A stretch of 64,000 bases of DNA. Source: Mesorhizobium sp. YC-39. Its GTDB lineage: Bacteria; Pseudomonadota; Alphaproteobacteria; Rhizobiales; Rhizobiaceae. This document shows positions 51,959 to 61,027 of this stretch, piece by piece. Made by a program: the position numbers and the translations under genes. Position 1 is the stretch's first letter. Each line of letters begins with the position of its first letter. The notes below the pieces were generated by a model that saw nothing but the letters and a program-made list of their open reading frames with translations, searched no databases and was not told the origin of the DNA. Location: the NCBI RefSeq assembly GCF_025753795.1, contig NZ_JAOWPS010000004.1, positions 682,001 through 746,000 on the forward strand. Direction: 5' to 3'.

Positions 51959-52480
51959 ATGGCGATGTCACGCAAGGAAGAGGCTCGGGCATTGAGCGCC
52001 GACGAACACGGGCTGGTCGAGAAATCGCACCATCCGGCGGTGCAGGGTCTTGCCGACGCCGAGCTTACCGGCCTGGTCAAGCTGTTGCGGGAGCGGCGCG
52101 ACAAGGCGCAGGGCGAGGCGCATCGCCGCCGCCGCGAGATACGCGGCAAAGGCGCGCCAAAAGGTGCCGTCGCCTCAAAGGCCGATGGCGGCTCGCAGCT
52201 GAAGCTCGAGGTTTTGGCGATGGCCATGCGGCGGCTGAATGGCGAGGCCGAACGCCGCCGCCAGCTGGCGGCGCGGATCTCGCTGGTCGAGAATGCGCGC
52301 AAGGCGCTCGCCATGAAGCAAGGCGCCGGCGCGGACGGCCCCGAGTTCAACACACGCACCGCGCACAAAGGCATGCGGGCAGTAGTGAACCAGAGGGCGC
52401 CGAAACTGGTTCGGCCGATGGAACTTGGCCGGCAGCGCAAGGCGGCCAAAGTCGCGCAGGCTAAGCGCGACGCACGCTAA
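51959..52480 (+). CDS. Basic helical hypothetical protein
   Basis: A 173-residue, strongly basic, alanine-rich protein with long helices (LVKLLRERRDKAQGEAHRRR and ALAMKQ). It resembles uncharacterised rhizobial proteins but I do not know a Pfam name. GGAGGAGCGGTGTC precedes the ATG. Possibly nucleic-acid binding by charge. Convergent with the peroxidase gene, overlapping by four bases. Confidence 0.7.
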   Translation: MAMSRKEEARALSADEHGLVEKSHHPAVQGLADAELTGLVKLLRERRDKAQGEAHRRRREIRGKGAPKGAVASKADGGSQLKLEVLAMAMRRLNGEAERRRQLAARISLVENARKALAMKQGAGADGPEFNTRTAHKGMRAVVNQRAPKLVRPMELGRQRKAAKVAQAKRDAR

Positions 52481-53451
52481 GGTTTCTCCTGCGCTCCCTG
52501 GACAAGTGTCTGCAGCATGGGGCGGGTTGGGACGAAGAATGTCGTGCCGGTATGCGGCGTGGAGACATCGAGCAGCCGGTCGTAGGCACCCGGCGGGTCG
52601 CCGACATACATTCGCTGCAGCATCTTCTCGATCACCCAGAGATAGCGGGAATAGCCGATAAAGTAGGTTCCGAACTCGTTTTGCCCCGGCCGGCCGAAAG
52701 GCATGTTGTCGCGCAAGATGTCATATTCGTTGCCATCGGCATCCTCGATGGTGGCAAGCGACTTGTGCGACTTGCGCGGCGCGTCGTCATCATCGATCTC
52801 GATATTGTCGATCTTGGTGCGGCCGATGATCTCTTCCTGGAGAGGTGTTGGAATTCGCGCCCACGCGGCAAGATCGTGCAAATACTTCTGAACGACGACA
52901 TAGCTGCCGCCGGCGAAGTCGGCGTCCTCGTCGCCGATAAGCGCGGAGGCAGGCAGATCGAGGCCGGTCGGGTTGGCCGTGCCATCGACGAAGCCGAGCA
53001 GGTCACGCGCATCGAAATAGCGGAAGCCCGAGACTTCGTCGACAACAGTTACCTGGCCGCCGAGGCTGTCGAGCAGAATCCGCTCGAACTCAAAGCACAT
53101 GTCGGGGCGTTCGGACCGGATGTGGAAGAGAAGGTCGCCCGGTGTTGACGGGGCCGAATGAACCGCCCCCTTGATCGCCGCGAACGGTCTCAACTCCAGC
53201 GGCCGCCGGTGCGGAGAGAGACGATCCCAGATGTCGCGGCCGATCCCGGCAATGCACGACAGCCGGCCGGAAAGGTCGCGGAAGCCGACCGTCTTGACGA
53301 GATCGTCGAGTCCGCCGAGCACCGAGGCGACCCTGGCGAGAGCGGTCGGTTCATTGGCGACGGTGACAACAAGAAACACCGCCGAAAGCGACAGCGGGGC
53401 GTCGACGCTCTGCGCATCGATCGGCACCCGGTCCCAATTCTTCCCCGACAT
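52477..53451 (-). CDS. Dyp-type heme peroxidase
   Basis: A 324-residue dye-decolourising peroxidase. The hallmark GFVDGTANP near residue 160 carries the distal Asp, and the C-terminal half has IGYSRYLWVIEKMLQRMYVG and TPHTGTTFFVPTRPML. The proximal heme His is probably in the HDLAAW or RKSHKSL stretches; I cannot tell which by eye. No signal peptide, so cytosolic or encapsulated, though no encapsulin gene is present here. Confidence 0.9.
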   Translation of the reverse strand: MSGKNWDRVPIDAQSVDAPLSLSAVFLVVTVANEPTALARVASVLGGLDDLVKTVGFRDLSGRLSCIAGIGRDIWDRLSPHRRPLELRPFAAIKGAVHSAPSTPGDLLFHIRSERPDMCFEFERILLDSLGGQVTVVDEVSGFRYFDARDLLGFVDGTANPTGLDLPASALIGDEDADFAGGSYVVVQKYLHDLAAWARIPTPLQEEIIGRTKIDNIEIDDDDAPRKSHKSLATIEDADGNEYDILRDNMPFGRPGQNEFGTYFIGYSRYLWVIEKMLQRMYVGDPPGAYDRLLDVSTPHTGTTFFVPTRPMLQTLVQGAQEKP

Positions 53452-53660
53452 GCGAAGGTCTCCGCTTTTATTTCAGATGATCGCAAACCGAAGAACAGGG
53501 GGAACAGAGGCGGGCCTGCTAAAACAGGATATCTCGACCGCCGGGGAGCAGGCAACAGCGGATGGCGTTGCCTGATCCCGACGACACAACCGAATTGCCT
53601 CTTTATCGACACGCTGATGCGGGTAGAGTGCGGCTGATTTCAATCGACGCTTGGGGATTG

Positions 53661-56600
53661 ATGCTCGCACGCCTGTTCGTGATCTTCGGTGGCCTTTTCG
53701 TGCTGGTGCTGTGCGCGGCGCTGGTGGTGCCGCATTTTATCGACTGGACGAGCTACCGTGCCGATTTCGAGCGCGAGGCGAGCGCCATCCTGGGCCGCAA
53801 GGTAACCGTTCAGGGCGATGCAACGGCGAGGCTGCTGCCGTTTCCCTCGGTGACCTTTTCGAACGTCACCGTCGCCGGCGGCGCCGGCGGTCAGCCGGCA
53901 ATGACCGTCGAGACCTTTTCGATGGATGCGGAGCTGGCGCCATTCCTGAGCGGCGAGGTGCTGATCTTCGACATGCGGCTGGTCAGGCCGAAGGCGACGA
54001 TCGACATTGCCGCTGATGGAACCGTCGACTGGGCGATGCGGCCGTCGTCGCCCTTCGATCCCGGTCAGGTCTCGATCGAGAAGCTGACGATAACCGAGGG
54101 GCAAATCGCGCTCAGCCATGCCGCTGGAGGGCGCAGCCATCTCATTTCCGAGATCAATTCGACGATCTCGGCCAGGTCGCTGGCCGGGCCATGGCGATTG
54201 GATGGGTCAATGCGGCTCGACGGTCTGCGCACCAAGATCGCCGCCTCCACCGGCAAGGCCGGCGCGAATGGGGAGATGCGGCTCAAGCTCAGGGCCAATC
54301 CGGATGCCTATCCGCTGGTCATCGAGACCGACGGCAATGCCGGCATCGTCGCGGGCGCTGCGGTCTATTCGGGCCAATTCAAGATCTCGGGCGCCGACAA
54401 GAATGTCGCTAACAAGAGTGGCGCCGACCAGAATTCAGCCGAGTTGCGCGGAACCGATGGCGAGACGGTAAAGGTCAGCGCTGGTAAGCCGGATCCGGGG
54501 TTCAGGCTGAACGGCAAGTTCTCGCTCGATCACCAGAAGCTCGGCGTCGACGAATTCCGCTTCGAGACCGGGCCGCTCGACAATCCCTACACCGCCGACG
54601 GCAAGGCTTCGGTCGATCTCGGCCTGAAACCGAGTTTTGCGATCGAGGCCGACGGCGCTCAGGTGCAGTTCGATGAAGCCGTGGGCGCCCAAGCCGGCGC
54701 CGGCTTTACACTGGATCAGCGTATTGCCCGGCTGGAGCAGGCACTTCTCGGCCTGCCGAAACCGACCATACCGGGCACCGTCGAGGTGAAGCTGCCGGCG
54801 GTGGTCGCCGGCGACACGACGGTTCGCGACGTGCGCCTTTCCGCCGAGCCGACCGATGGCGGCTGGTCGGTGAAGTCACTGGCCGCGACGCTCCCAGGCC
54901 GCGCCAGGCTGGAAGCAAACGGACTGCTCAGCGTCGAGGATCGTTTCGGCTTCACCGGTTCGCTGCTTCTGGCCGTGGCGCAGCCTTCCGGCTTTGCCGC
55001 CTGGCTGTCGAAGGATGTCGATGAGGCAATCCGCCGGCTGCCGGCTGCCGGTTTCAAGGCGAATGTCGACCTGACCGAGAAGCGCCAGGCTTTCAGCGAC
55101 CTCGAACTCGTCCTCGGCAAGGCGAAGTTTTCCGGCCGTATCGATTCCAGCCAGCCCGACGACGCCAAGCCGTCGGTGCTGATGCGGCTCGAAGGTGGTG
55201 AACTCGATGTCGACGGCCTTGCCGCCTTTGCCTCGATCTTCATCAGCGACAAGGGCGCCAACCGGTTTTCCGACCGCGATCTCGATTTCCAGATCAAGGC
55301 AGGACCGGTCAGCGCCGGCGGGCTGACGGCCGATACGGTCGATACCGCATTGAGGTTGCGTGACGGATTGCTCGAAATCGACCGGCTTTCAGTCGGTGGA
55401 CTTGCCGGCGCCTCGATCAGCGCCACCGGCCGGGTGAAGGATTTTCCGCAGAGCCCGACCGGCAAGCTTGACGCATCGATAGTTGCCGTCGACCTCAAGC
55501 CGTTGATCGACGTGGCGGCGCAGCATTATCCGGACAATGCTATGCTCGCAGGGCTGAAGACCCGTGTGGCGGCCTATCCCGAGCTGTTCCAGGATGCGCG
55601 CGTCGATCTGGTGTCGAGTGCCGCCGACAATGGCGACGGCACGACGGGGCTGGCGGTCAGCGCGCAGGGCAAGGCCGGCGGCTCGGCCTTCTCGGCATCG
55701 CTGTCCGGCAAGGGCGCGGCCGACCGGCTGCTCGAGTCGCCGGCAACGCTGACCTTCAATGCCAGGAATTCCGACGCGACAGCACTTCTGGCGCTTTATG
55801 GCCTGCCGGCGCTGCCGCTCGGCATGCTCGGCGAGGCGACAACCGATGTCTCGGCCAGGGGCACGTTTGGCGGCGGCATGGCGACGAGCTTCAGCCTCAC
55901 CGGCAACGACTTCAAGGCCGGGTTCGACGGAACGGTGGCCGAGACGCCGCAAGGCCCGACTGCCAAGGGCAAGGTCAGTCTCGAGGCCACCGACATCGAA
56001 CCATGGCTGATGACGACCGGCATCGGCATGCCAGGCATGGGGGCAGGCATGTCGACCTCGCTTGCGGCCGATGCTGACTATGGCAACGGCCTCCTGGTGC
56101 TGAGCGGTCTCAGCGGCGCCATCAACGAGGCGGCGGTTTCCGGCGACGTCAATGTCGACATCAAGGATGGATTGCCGCATCTTGCCGGTGCTCTGGCGCT
56201 CGACGAACTGGATCTCGATCCTATGGCGGTGATGCTGTTCGGCGACCAGGCCTTTCTCGACACAAACGGAACCTGGCCGACCGCGCCTTTCAGCCAGAAA
56301 TCCAGCCTGCCGTTCATCGCGGACCTCGACCTGACCACGGCTGCGCTGGCTGCCGGTCCGCTTGCTACGGCCTATGACGCGACGCTGTCTTTGAAGCTCG
56401 ACCAGGAAGGCATCCGGGTGTCGGACCTCAAGGCAAAACTCTTTGGGGGAACGCTTGCCGGACTGTTCGAGCTGAAGAACAATGAGGGTACCGGGCTTTT
56501 TTCCGGCCAGCTGAAGCTTGCCGGCACCGATCTGGCCACCGTGATACCAGAGGCCGGCATCAGCGGAAACGGCGATTTCTCGACGGCGCTTTCGACCAGC

Positions 56601-57653
56601 GGCAAATCGGTCGACGCGATGATCGCGGCGCTGTCCGGTTCTGGCACTGCATCGCTGAAGGGCCTGGCCATTGCCGGCGTCAATCCCAATGCCTTTGGCG
56701 CTTTCATCGCCAAGGCTGATGCGATCGGGCGCGACATCGATGCGGCCAAGACCGCCGGCTTCGCGCCGCAGATTGCCGCGGACGGCAGTTTTCCGGCTGG
56801 AAATACGGACATCGCCTTCACCATTGCTGGCGGCACGTTAAGGGCGCCGCCGATCAATCTCGACAATCCGGAGGCGAGTTTGTCCGCCGACATCACTGCG
56901 GATTTGAATGCCAGCGCGGTCGCCGCCAATGGCTCGATCACCTATCGGCCGGGCGACGAGGCACTGGTCGGTTCTGAACCGATCCTGAATTTCAGTGTCG
57001 ACGGGCCTTTCGGCGCTCCAAAACGGCAATTCGACAGCGAGCCGCTGGCGCAATTCCTGACCCAGCGCGCACTGGAAAAAGAGCAGCAGCGGGTCGAGGC
57101 GATGCAGGCGGCACTGCTTGAGAAACAGCGGCTGCGGCGCGAGGTGCGTTATTACGCGGCCCTGCAGAGCGAACGCGACAGGGCAGCCGAGGAATTACGC
57201 AAGCAGGAGGAAGCGGCGCGGTTGCAAGCCGAGGCTGATGCCAAGGCGAAGGCTGAAGCCGAGGCACAAGCCCGGGCCGAAGCGGAAGCCAAGGCCAAAG
57301 CGGACGCCGAAGCGAAGGCCAAAGCGGACGCCGAGGCAAAGGCAAAGGCAGAAGAGGAAGCGCGGGCAAGGGCCAAGGCCGAAGCTGAAGCCGAGGCCGA
57401 TCGAAGGGCCGCCGAGGCAGCCAAGAAGGCACAAGCCGAAGAGGAAGAGCGCCAGAAAGCGGAGGAGGCGATGCGGACCGCCTCCGAGGAAAAAGCCAAG
57501 CTCGACGCCGAACGCAAAGCCGCGGCAGAGGCGCCGAAGCTGGAGCGCACACCGCAACCGCCAGCCAATGACAATCCGCCGCCGACTGAGGCCACGCCAA
57601 AGCTCAAGCCGTCGTCGATCGACAATTTGCTGAAATCGTTGGATGGCGGATAG
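53661..57653 (+). CDS. AsmA family protein with alanine/lysine/glutamate-rich tail
   Basis: A 1330-residue inner-membrane-anchored protein of the AsmA/YhdP group, thought to act in lipid transport or outer-membrane assembly. One N-terminal helix (LFVIFGGLFVLVLCAALVVP) is followed by FIDWTSYRADFEREASAILG, the AsmA start signature. A long periplasmic body with AsmA_2-type repeats follows, and at about 1140-1280 a charged helical tail of EAKAKAEAEA-type repeats. ATG 53661 matches the usual family start; ATG 53562 would add 33 residues. Much larger than E. coli AsmA (about 617 aa). Confidence 0.88.
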   Translation: MLARLFVIFGGLFVLVLCAALVVPHFIDWTSYRADFEREASAILGRKVTVQGDATARLLPFPSVTFSNVTVAGGAGGQPAMTVETFSMDAELAPFLSGEVLIFDMRLVRPKATIDIAADGTVDWAMRPSSPFDPGQVSIEKLTITEGQIALSHAAGGRSHLISEINSTISARSLAGPWRLDGSMRLDGLRTKIAASTGKAGANGEMRLKLRANPDAYPLVIETDGNAGIVAGAAVYSGQFKISGADKNVANKSGADQNSAELRGTDGETVKVSAGKPDPGFRLNGKFSLDHQKLGVDEFRFETGPLDNPYTADGKASVDLGLKPSFAIEADGAQVQFDEAVGAQAGAGFTLDQRIARLEQALLGLPKPTIPGTVEVKLPAVVAGDTTVRDVRLSAEPTDGGWSVKSLAATLPGRARLEANGLLSVEDRFGFTGSLLLAVAQPSGFAAWLSKDVDEAIRRLPAAGFKANVDLTEKRQAFSDLELVLGKAKFSGRIDSSQPDDAKPSVLMRLEGGELDVDGLAAFASIFISDKGANRFSDRDLDFQIKAGPVSAGGLTADTVDTALRLRDGLLEIDRLSVGGLAGASISATGRVKDFPQSPTGKLDASIVAVDLKPLIDVAAQHYPDNAMLAGLKTRVAAYPELFQDARVDLVSSAADNGDGTTGLAVSAQGKAGGSAFSASLSGKGAADRLLESPATLTFNARNSDATALLALYGLPALPLGMLGEATTDVSARGTFGGGMATSFSLTGNDFKAGFDGTVAETPQGPTAKGKVSLEATDIEPWLMTTGIGMPGMGAGMSTSLAADADYGNGLLVLSGLSGAINEAAVSGDVNVDIKDGLPHLAGALALDELDLDPMAVMLFGDQAFLDTNGTWPTAPFSQKSSLPFIADLDLTTAALAAGPLATAYDATLSLKLDQEGIRVSDLKAKLFGGTLAGLFELKNNEGTGLFSGQLKLAGTDLATVIPEAGISGNGDFSTALSTSGKSVDAMIAALSGSGTASLKGLAIAGVNPNAFGAFIAKADAIGRDIDAAKTAGFAPQIAADGSFPAGNTDIAFTIAGGTLRAPPINLDNPEASLSADITADLNASAVAANGSITYRPGDEALVGSEPILNFSVDGPFGAPKRQFDSEPLAQFLTQRALEKEQQRVEAMQAALLEKQRLRREVRYYAALQSERDRAAEELRKQEEAARLQAEADAKAKAEAEAQARAEAEAKAKADAEAKAKADAEAKAKAEEEARARAKAEAEAEADRRAAEAAKKAQAEEEERQKAEEAMRTASEEKAKLDAERKAAAEAPKLERTPQPPANDNPPPTEATPKLKPSSIDNLLKSLDGG
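57226..57410 (+). repeat. GCC/AAG/GCG-rich coding repeats in the AsmA gene
   Basis: Imperfect short repeats of the form GAAGCNAAGGCNAAAGCGGA encode an alternating Ala/Lys/Glu/Asp helix of about 60 residues. The frame is maintained throughout. Confidence 0.7.
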
Positions 57654-57659
57654 CCAGAT

Positions 57660-57890
57660 CTACGAAGAACCCTTCGCGCCCCGCTTGGCCCAGTCCAGGA
57701 CGTAGAGTCTGAGCGCCGACGACAGGTTGGCGTCGCGCGGCCGGCTTTCATCGATCTCGGCAACCAGCGCTGCAAGCGTCAGTTTTCGTTCAGCCGCAAT
57801 AGCGACGAGATCGTCGTAAAAGGGCTTTTCGAGGGAATAGCTGGTGCGATGGCCGCGAATGGTCACCGAGCGTTTTTCGACCGGGCTCAT
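57660..57890 (-). CDS. Ribbon-helix-helix domain protein
   Basis: A 76-residue protein matching the RHH_4 family (PF13467): MSPVEKRSVTIRGHRTSYSL, a strand followed by FYDDLVAIAAERKLTLAALV. Such proteins are small DNA-binding or antitoxin-like regulators; no toxin partner is visible. It lies 11 bases after the DUF4169 gene and probably shares its transcript. Confidence 0.85.
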   Translation of the reverse strand: MSPVEKRSVTIRGHRTSYSLEKPFYDDLVAIAAERKLTLAALVAEIDESRPRDANLSSALRLYVLDWAKRGAKGSS

Positions 57891-57901
57891 TTCACTTCAC
57901 T

Positions 57902-58147
57902 TCAGGCATCGGATTCATCCGAAAACCGCTGCGCACTTTTCGGTCCGATGCTCCGGTCGTCCGGTTCGCCGGGCTTTTCGCGGCGATGGCCTGCAACGAA
58001 CTTTTCGCTCTTGTCGGCGGTCAGCCGGTCACGCTCGCGGTCGGTCTTGGAGCGGCCGTGCAGCGCCCGGTTCTGCTCGGCCAGGCGTTCCTTTTCCGCG
58101 CGCGCCTTCTGCTTGCGGGCATGGCGGAGATTGACAATGTCGGCCAT
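57902..58147 (-). CDS. DUF4169 family protein
   Basis: An 81-residue hydrophilic protein beginning MADIVNLRHARKQKARAEKE with DRERDRLTADKSEKF, the DUF4169 pattern conserved in alphaproteobacteria. Function unknown. Between sspB and the RHH gene in the conserved alphaproteobacterial order sspB, DUF4169, RHH. Confidence 0.87.
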   Translation of the reverse strand: MADIVNLRHARKQKARAEKERLAEQNRALHGRSKTDRERDRLTADKSEKFVAGHRREKPGEPDDRSIGPKSAQRFSDESDA

Positions 58148-58165
58148 CTCGCGCGGCCCGTCGGG

Positions 58166-58699
58166 CTACTTCTTGCGGAAGGCGTCGAGGGACACCACGT
58201 CGGCGCCCTTGGCCGCCGCGTCGGCCGCGGCAGGTTTCTTTTCGGCCTCGGTGGCCTTCTTCTTGGTTTCCGGCTTCTTCTCGGCGACGATGGCCAGCGT
58301 CTCGGAAGGCTGGGTGGCCGGTTCGTCCTCGGCCGAGGTTTCCGTCTTCACGTCGAATTCCAGCTCGAAATTGACGGATGGGTCGTAAAAGCCGCGCACG
58401 GCCGAGAACGGGATTTCCAGCTTTTCCGGCACGTCGGAGAAGGACAGCCCGACCTCGAAGCCGGTGTCGGTGACCTTCAGATCCCAATACTGGAACTGGA
58501 TGACGATGGTCATCTGTTCGGGATAGCGCTCGCGCAGCCGCGAAGACACGCGCACGCCCGGCGCGCCGGTCAGGAATGTGATGAAGAAATGATGGTTGCC
58601 GGGGAGGCCGGTGCGCGCGACCTCGGCCAGGACTTTGCGCATGACGCCGCGCAACGCCTCCTGGGCCAGAATGTCGTAGCGGATGTGGTCGTCGGCCAT
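58166..58699 (-). CDS. sspB: SspB-type ClpXP adaptor
   Basis: A 177-residue adaptor that delivers ssrA-tagged proteins to ClpXP. The N-terminal MADDHIRYDILAQEALRGVM is the alphaproteobacterial SspB start, with YPEQMTIVIQFQYWDLKVTD in the core and an acidic/Lys-Ala-rich tail ending VVSLDAFRKK, the ClpX-binding end. ATG 58699 was chosen by family start; an upstream ATG at 58828 would add 43 residues without similarity. Confidence 0.88.
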   Translation of the reverse strand: MADDHIRYDILAQEALRGVMRKVLAEVARTGLPGNHHFFITFLTGAPGVRVSSRLRERYPEQMTIVIQFQYWDLKVTDTGFEVGLSFSDVPEKLEIPFSAVRGFYDPSVNFELEFDVKTETSAEDEPATQPSETLAIVAEKKPETKKKATEAEKKPAAADAAAKGADVVSLDAFRKK

Positions 58700-58898
58700 A
58701 TGCCAGTCAGGTTCCGTTGAATCGTCCGCATAGCTGTAATCAAGCTTGAGGGCGGCGTAAACCGGATATAGAGGCCGAGGGCGCAGATGCGAGGCAACAA
58801 TGCCTGAGATTTGATCGCTTTGTTTCATGCATGCCGTTGTTCCAAAACCACCGAGGACCCTCGGGTCGAGCCCGTGGGCAGGCTTTGGGCGACATGCA

Positions 58899-59588
58899 TC
58901 AGGCGTTGGTAAGCGCGCCCAGTTTGCTCGCATTGGCTGCAGGCTGGCGCTTGCCGAAGGCGCGCAGGAAGGTGCGCACGCCATTCGTCGCCGATTGCAG
59001 CACCTCGTCCTCATCGGGCGTGCCGCCGAGCATGAAGGTGGTCTGCAGTTCGGCATTGGCAAGCGCCAGGAACTGGCGCGCCGCCACGTCGGGATCGTCG
59101 ATGTCGAGGAAACCGGCATGGGCGAGGCGGGCAAAACGGGCGGCGATCGCCGGCCATGTCCTGCCCGGTCCCTGTTCGCGCCATTCGGCGAAGAGTTCGG
59201 GATAGCGCTCGCCCTCGGTCTGGATCAGCTTGCGCAGGAATTTTCCGTCGCGGTTGCAGATGCAGTTGCGGTTCATGCGCACCGCGAAAGCGATCAAATC
59301 GGCTTCGAGATCCCTAGGCTGGTCGGGAAAGGTGGAAATGGTGGCGAAGATGCCGGCATTGCAGCGCTCGGTGAGATCGCGGACGATGGCGACGAAGAGT
59401 TTTTCTTTGTCGCCATGATGGTTGTAGATCGTCTGGCGGGAGACGCCGGCTTCGGCGGCGATCATGTCGATATTGGCTCCGGCGAAGCTCTCGCGGCAGA
59501 ACACCTCGCTGGCAGCATCCATGATGGAGACACGCTTCGCCTCATGGCCGCGTGACGGGATGATGTCAGGAGAAACGCCGAGCTTCAT
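58899..59588 (-). CDS. TetR family transcriptional regulator
   Basis: A 229-residue repressor with N-terminal HTH (IDMIAAEAGVSRQTIYNHHG) and a C-terminal TetR domain of the AcrR/AefR type. It is divergent from a Bcr/CflA exporter. Its start lies about 10 bases from a good -10 element, so the mRNA is probably leaderless or nearly so. It likely represses the exporter through the GACA-N4-TGTC site between them. Confidence 0.91.
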   Translation of the reverse strand: MKLGVSPDIIPSRGHEAKRVSIMDAASEVFCRESFAGANIDMIAAEAGVSRQTIYNHHGDKEKLFVAIVRDLTERCNAGIFATISTFPDQPRDLEADLIAFAVRMNRNCICNRDGKFLRKLIQTEGERYPELFAEWREQGPGRTWPAIAARFARLAHAGFLDIDDPDVAARQFLALANAELQTTFMLGGTPDEDEVLQSATNGVRTFLRAFGKRQPAANASKLGALTNA

Positions 59589-59597
59589 GGAAAACTA

Positions 59598-59637
59598 TAT
59601 AGAGGTGATTGACGAATTGGACAAGAGTGTCTAAATT
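59598..59637. promoter_or_regulatory. Overlapping divergent promoters with TetR-type operator
   Basis: Plus strand: TTGACG (59609-59614), 17 bases, TAAATT (59632-59637). Minus strand: TTGTCC, 17 bases, TATATA (about 59598-59603). The palindrome GACAAGAGTGTC (59620-59631) lies in the plus spacer and overlaps the minus -35, so one bound dimer would block both. Confidence 0.75.
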
Positions 59638-59772
59638 TGTGGACCTGAGATAAAGGGATTTCGCTTCGCAGGCGAATAGAATTCGCTCTGGAGTCGGAAT
59701 TTCACGGGATGGAACGTCCTAGGGTTAGACGCCGGTCCGCGGCGGCAACCAGATTCGAAAGAAGCCTATATT

Positions 59773-60981
59773 ATGAGTCCTAAATTCCTCCGCATCGCGG
59801 TCGTGCTCGGCCTGTTGTCCGCCATCGGCCCCTTCGCCATCGACATGTATCTCCCGGCATTGCCTTCGATCGGCGAGGACCTCAACGCCGGCACCGCCGC
59901 CGTGCAGATGAGCCTGCTGATCTTCTTCCTGTCCATGGGTTTCGGCCAGATCCTCGTCGGGCCGATCTCCGACATGGTCGGTCGCAAGCTGCCGCTCTAT
60001 GGTGGCCTGGCGCTGTTCATGGTCGGCGGCATCGGCTCGGCGATGGCGCCGACTATCGAATGGCTGATCGCCTTCCGTTTCCTGCAAGGGCTCGGCGCCA
60101 GCGCCGGCATGGCGGTGCCGCGCGCCATCGTGCGTGACCTGCATACCGGCACCGAGGCGGCCAAGCTGATGTCGCTGCTGATGCTGGTGTTTTCCGTGTC
60201 GCCGATCCTGGCGCCGCTGACCGGTAGCGTCATCATCGAGAATTTCGGCTGGCGCGCCGTGTTCTGGACGGTGACGGGCGCGGCTGTGCTCGCCACCATC
60301 CTGCTCGCCACCTCGCTCAAGGAGACGCGGCCGGTCGAAGAGCGTGCCGGCTCCTCTTTCGGCACCGCGCTTTCCGCCTATCGCTTCCTGATGGGCGATC
60401 GCAACTTCCTTGGACTGACGGCCATCGCCGGCTTCGGCATTGCGAGCTTCTTCGTCTATCTGTCGAGCTCGTCCTTCATCCTGATCGACCATTACGGGCT
60501 GTCGCCTTCGGTCTACAGCGTGTTCTTTTCGATCAATGCGGTCGCTTTCATCGGCATGTCGCAGTTGACGGGACTGCTGTCGGAGCGCTTCGGGCTGCGG
60601 CGCGTGGTGCGCGTCGCGGTGGTCGGTTATGCGACGACGATGGTGGTGCTGTTCGCGATTATGGCGTCCGGTGTCGACCGGCTAGACGTGATGGCGGCGC
60701 TGCTGTTCATCGGCTACGGTTTCCTCGGCCTGGTCATCCCGACGACGTCGGTGCTGGCCATGGAGGAGCATGGCGAAATCGCCGGCACCGCCTCGGCGCT
60801 GATGGGTACGCTGCATTTTGCCATCGGCGCGGTCGCCATGGGTGTTGCCGGCGTGTTCTTCGACGGCACGCCGCTGCCGATGGTCGCCGGCATCACGCTT
60901 TGCGCGGTGATCTCGTTTTCGCTGGCCAAGGTGACGCTCGGCCGCGGTCGCGAAGCGGCGGTGGAAGCGCCGGCCGAATGA
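59773..60981 (+). CDS. Bcr/CflA family multidrug efflux MFS transporter
   Basis: A 402-residue 12-helix drug/proton antiporter. AIDMYLPALPSIGEDL at residue 17, the GPISDMVGRKLPL motif A near 62 and RFLQGLGASAGMAVPRAIVR near 97 define the Bcr/CflA family. It would export a hydrophobic antibiotic or similar compound, with expression under the divergent TetR protein. GAAAGAAGCC precedes the ATG. Ends just before a strong terminator. Confidence 0.92.
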   Translation: MSPKFLRIAVVLGLLSAIGPFAIDMYLPALPSIGEDLNAGTAAVQMSLLIFFLSMGFGQILVGPISDMVGRKLPLYGGLALFMVGGIGSAMAPTIEWLIAFRFLQGLGASAGMAVPRAIVRDLHTGTEAAKLMSLLMLVFSVSPILAPLTGSVIIENFGWRAVFWTVTGAAVLATILLATSLKETRPVEERAGSSFGTALSAYRFLMGDRNFLGLTAIAGFGIASFFVYLSSSSFILIDHYGLSPSVYSVFFSINAVAFIGMSQLTGLLSERFGLRRVVRVAVVGYATTMVVLFAIMASGVDRLDVMAALLFIGYGFLGLVIPTTSVLAMEEHGEIAGTASALMGTLHFAIGAVAMGVAGVFFDGTPLPMVAGITLCAVISFSLAKVTLGRGREAAVEAPAE

Positions 60982-61000
60982 CAATCGCCAAACTCTGAGA

Positions 61001-61027
61001 AAAGGCCGGGCCTGTCCCGGCCTTTTT
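61001..61027. terminator. Bidirectional rho-independent terminator
   Basis: AAAGGCCGGG, loop CCTGT, CCCGGCCTTTTT. A 7-8 bp GC stem flanked by A and T runs, 20 bases after the Bcr/CflA stop and abutting the stop of the convergent MFS gene. Confidence 0.88.

Noticed and set aside
53562..53660. An earlier start for the AsmA gene
   Set aside because: The extra 33 residues are polar and precede the membrane helix, unlike the family start at 53661; kept only as an alternative.
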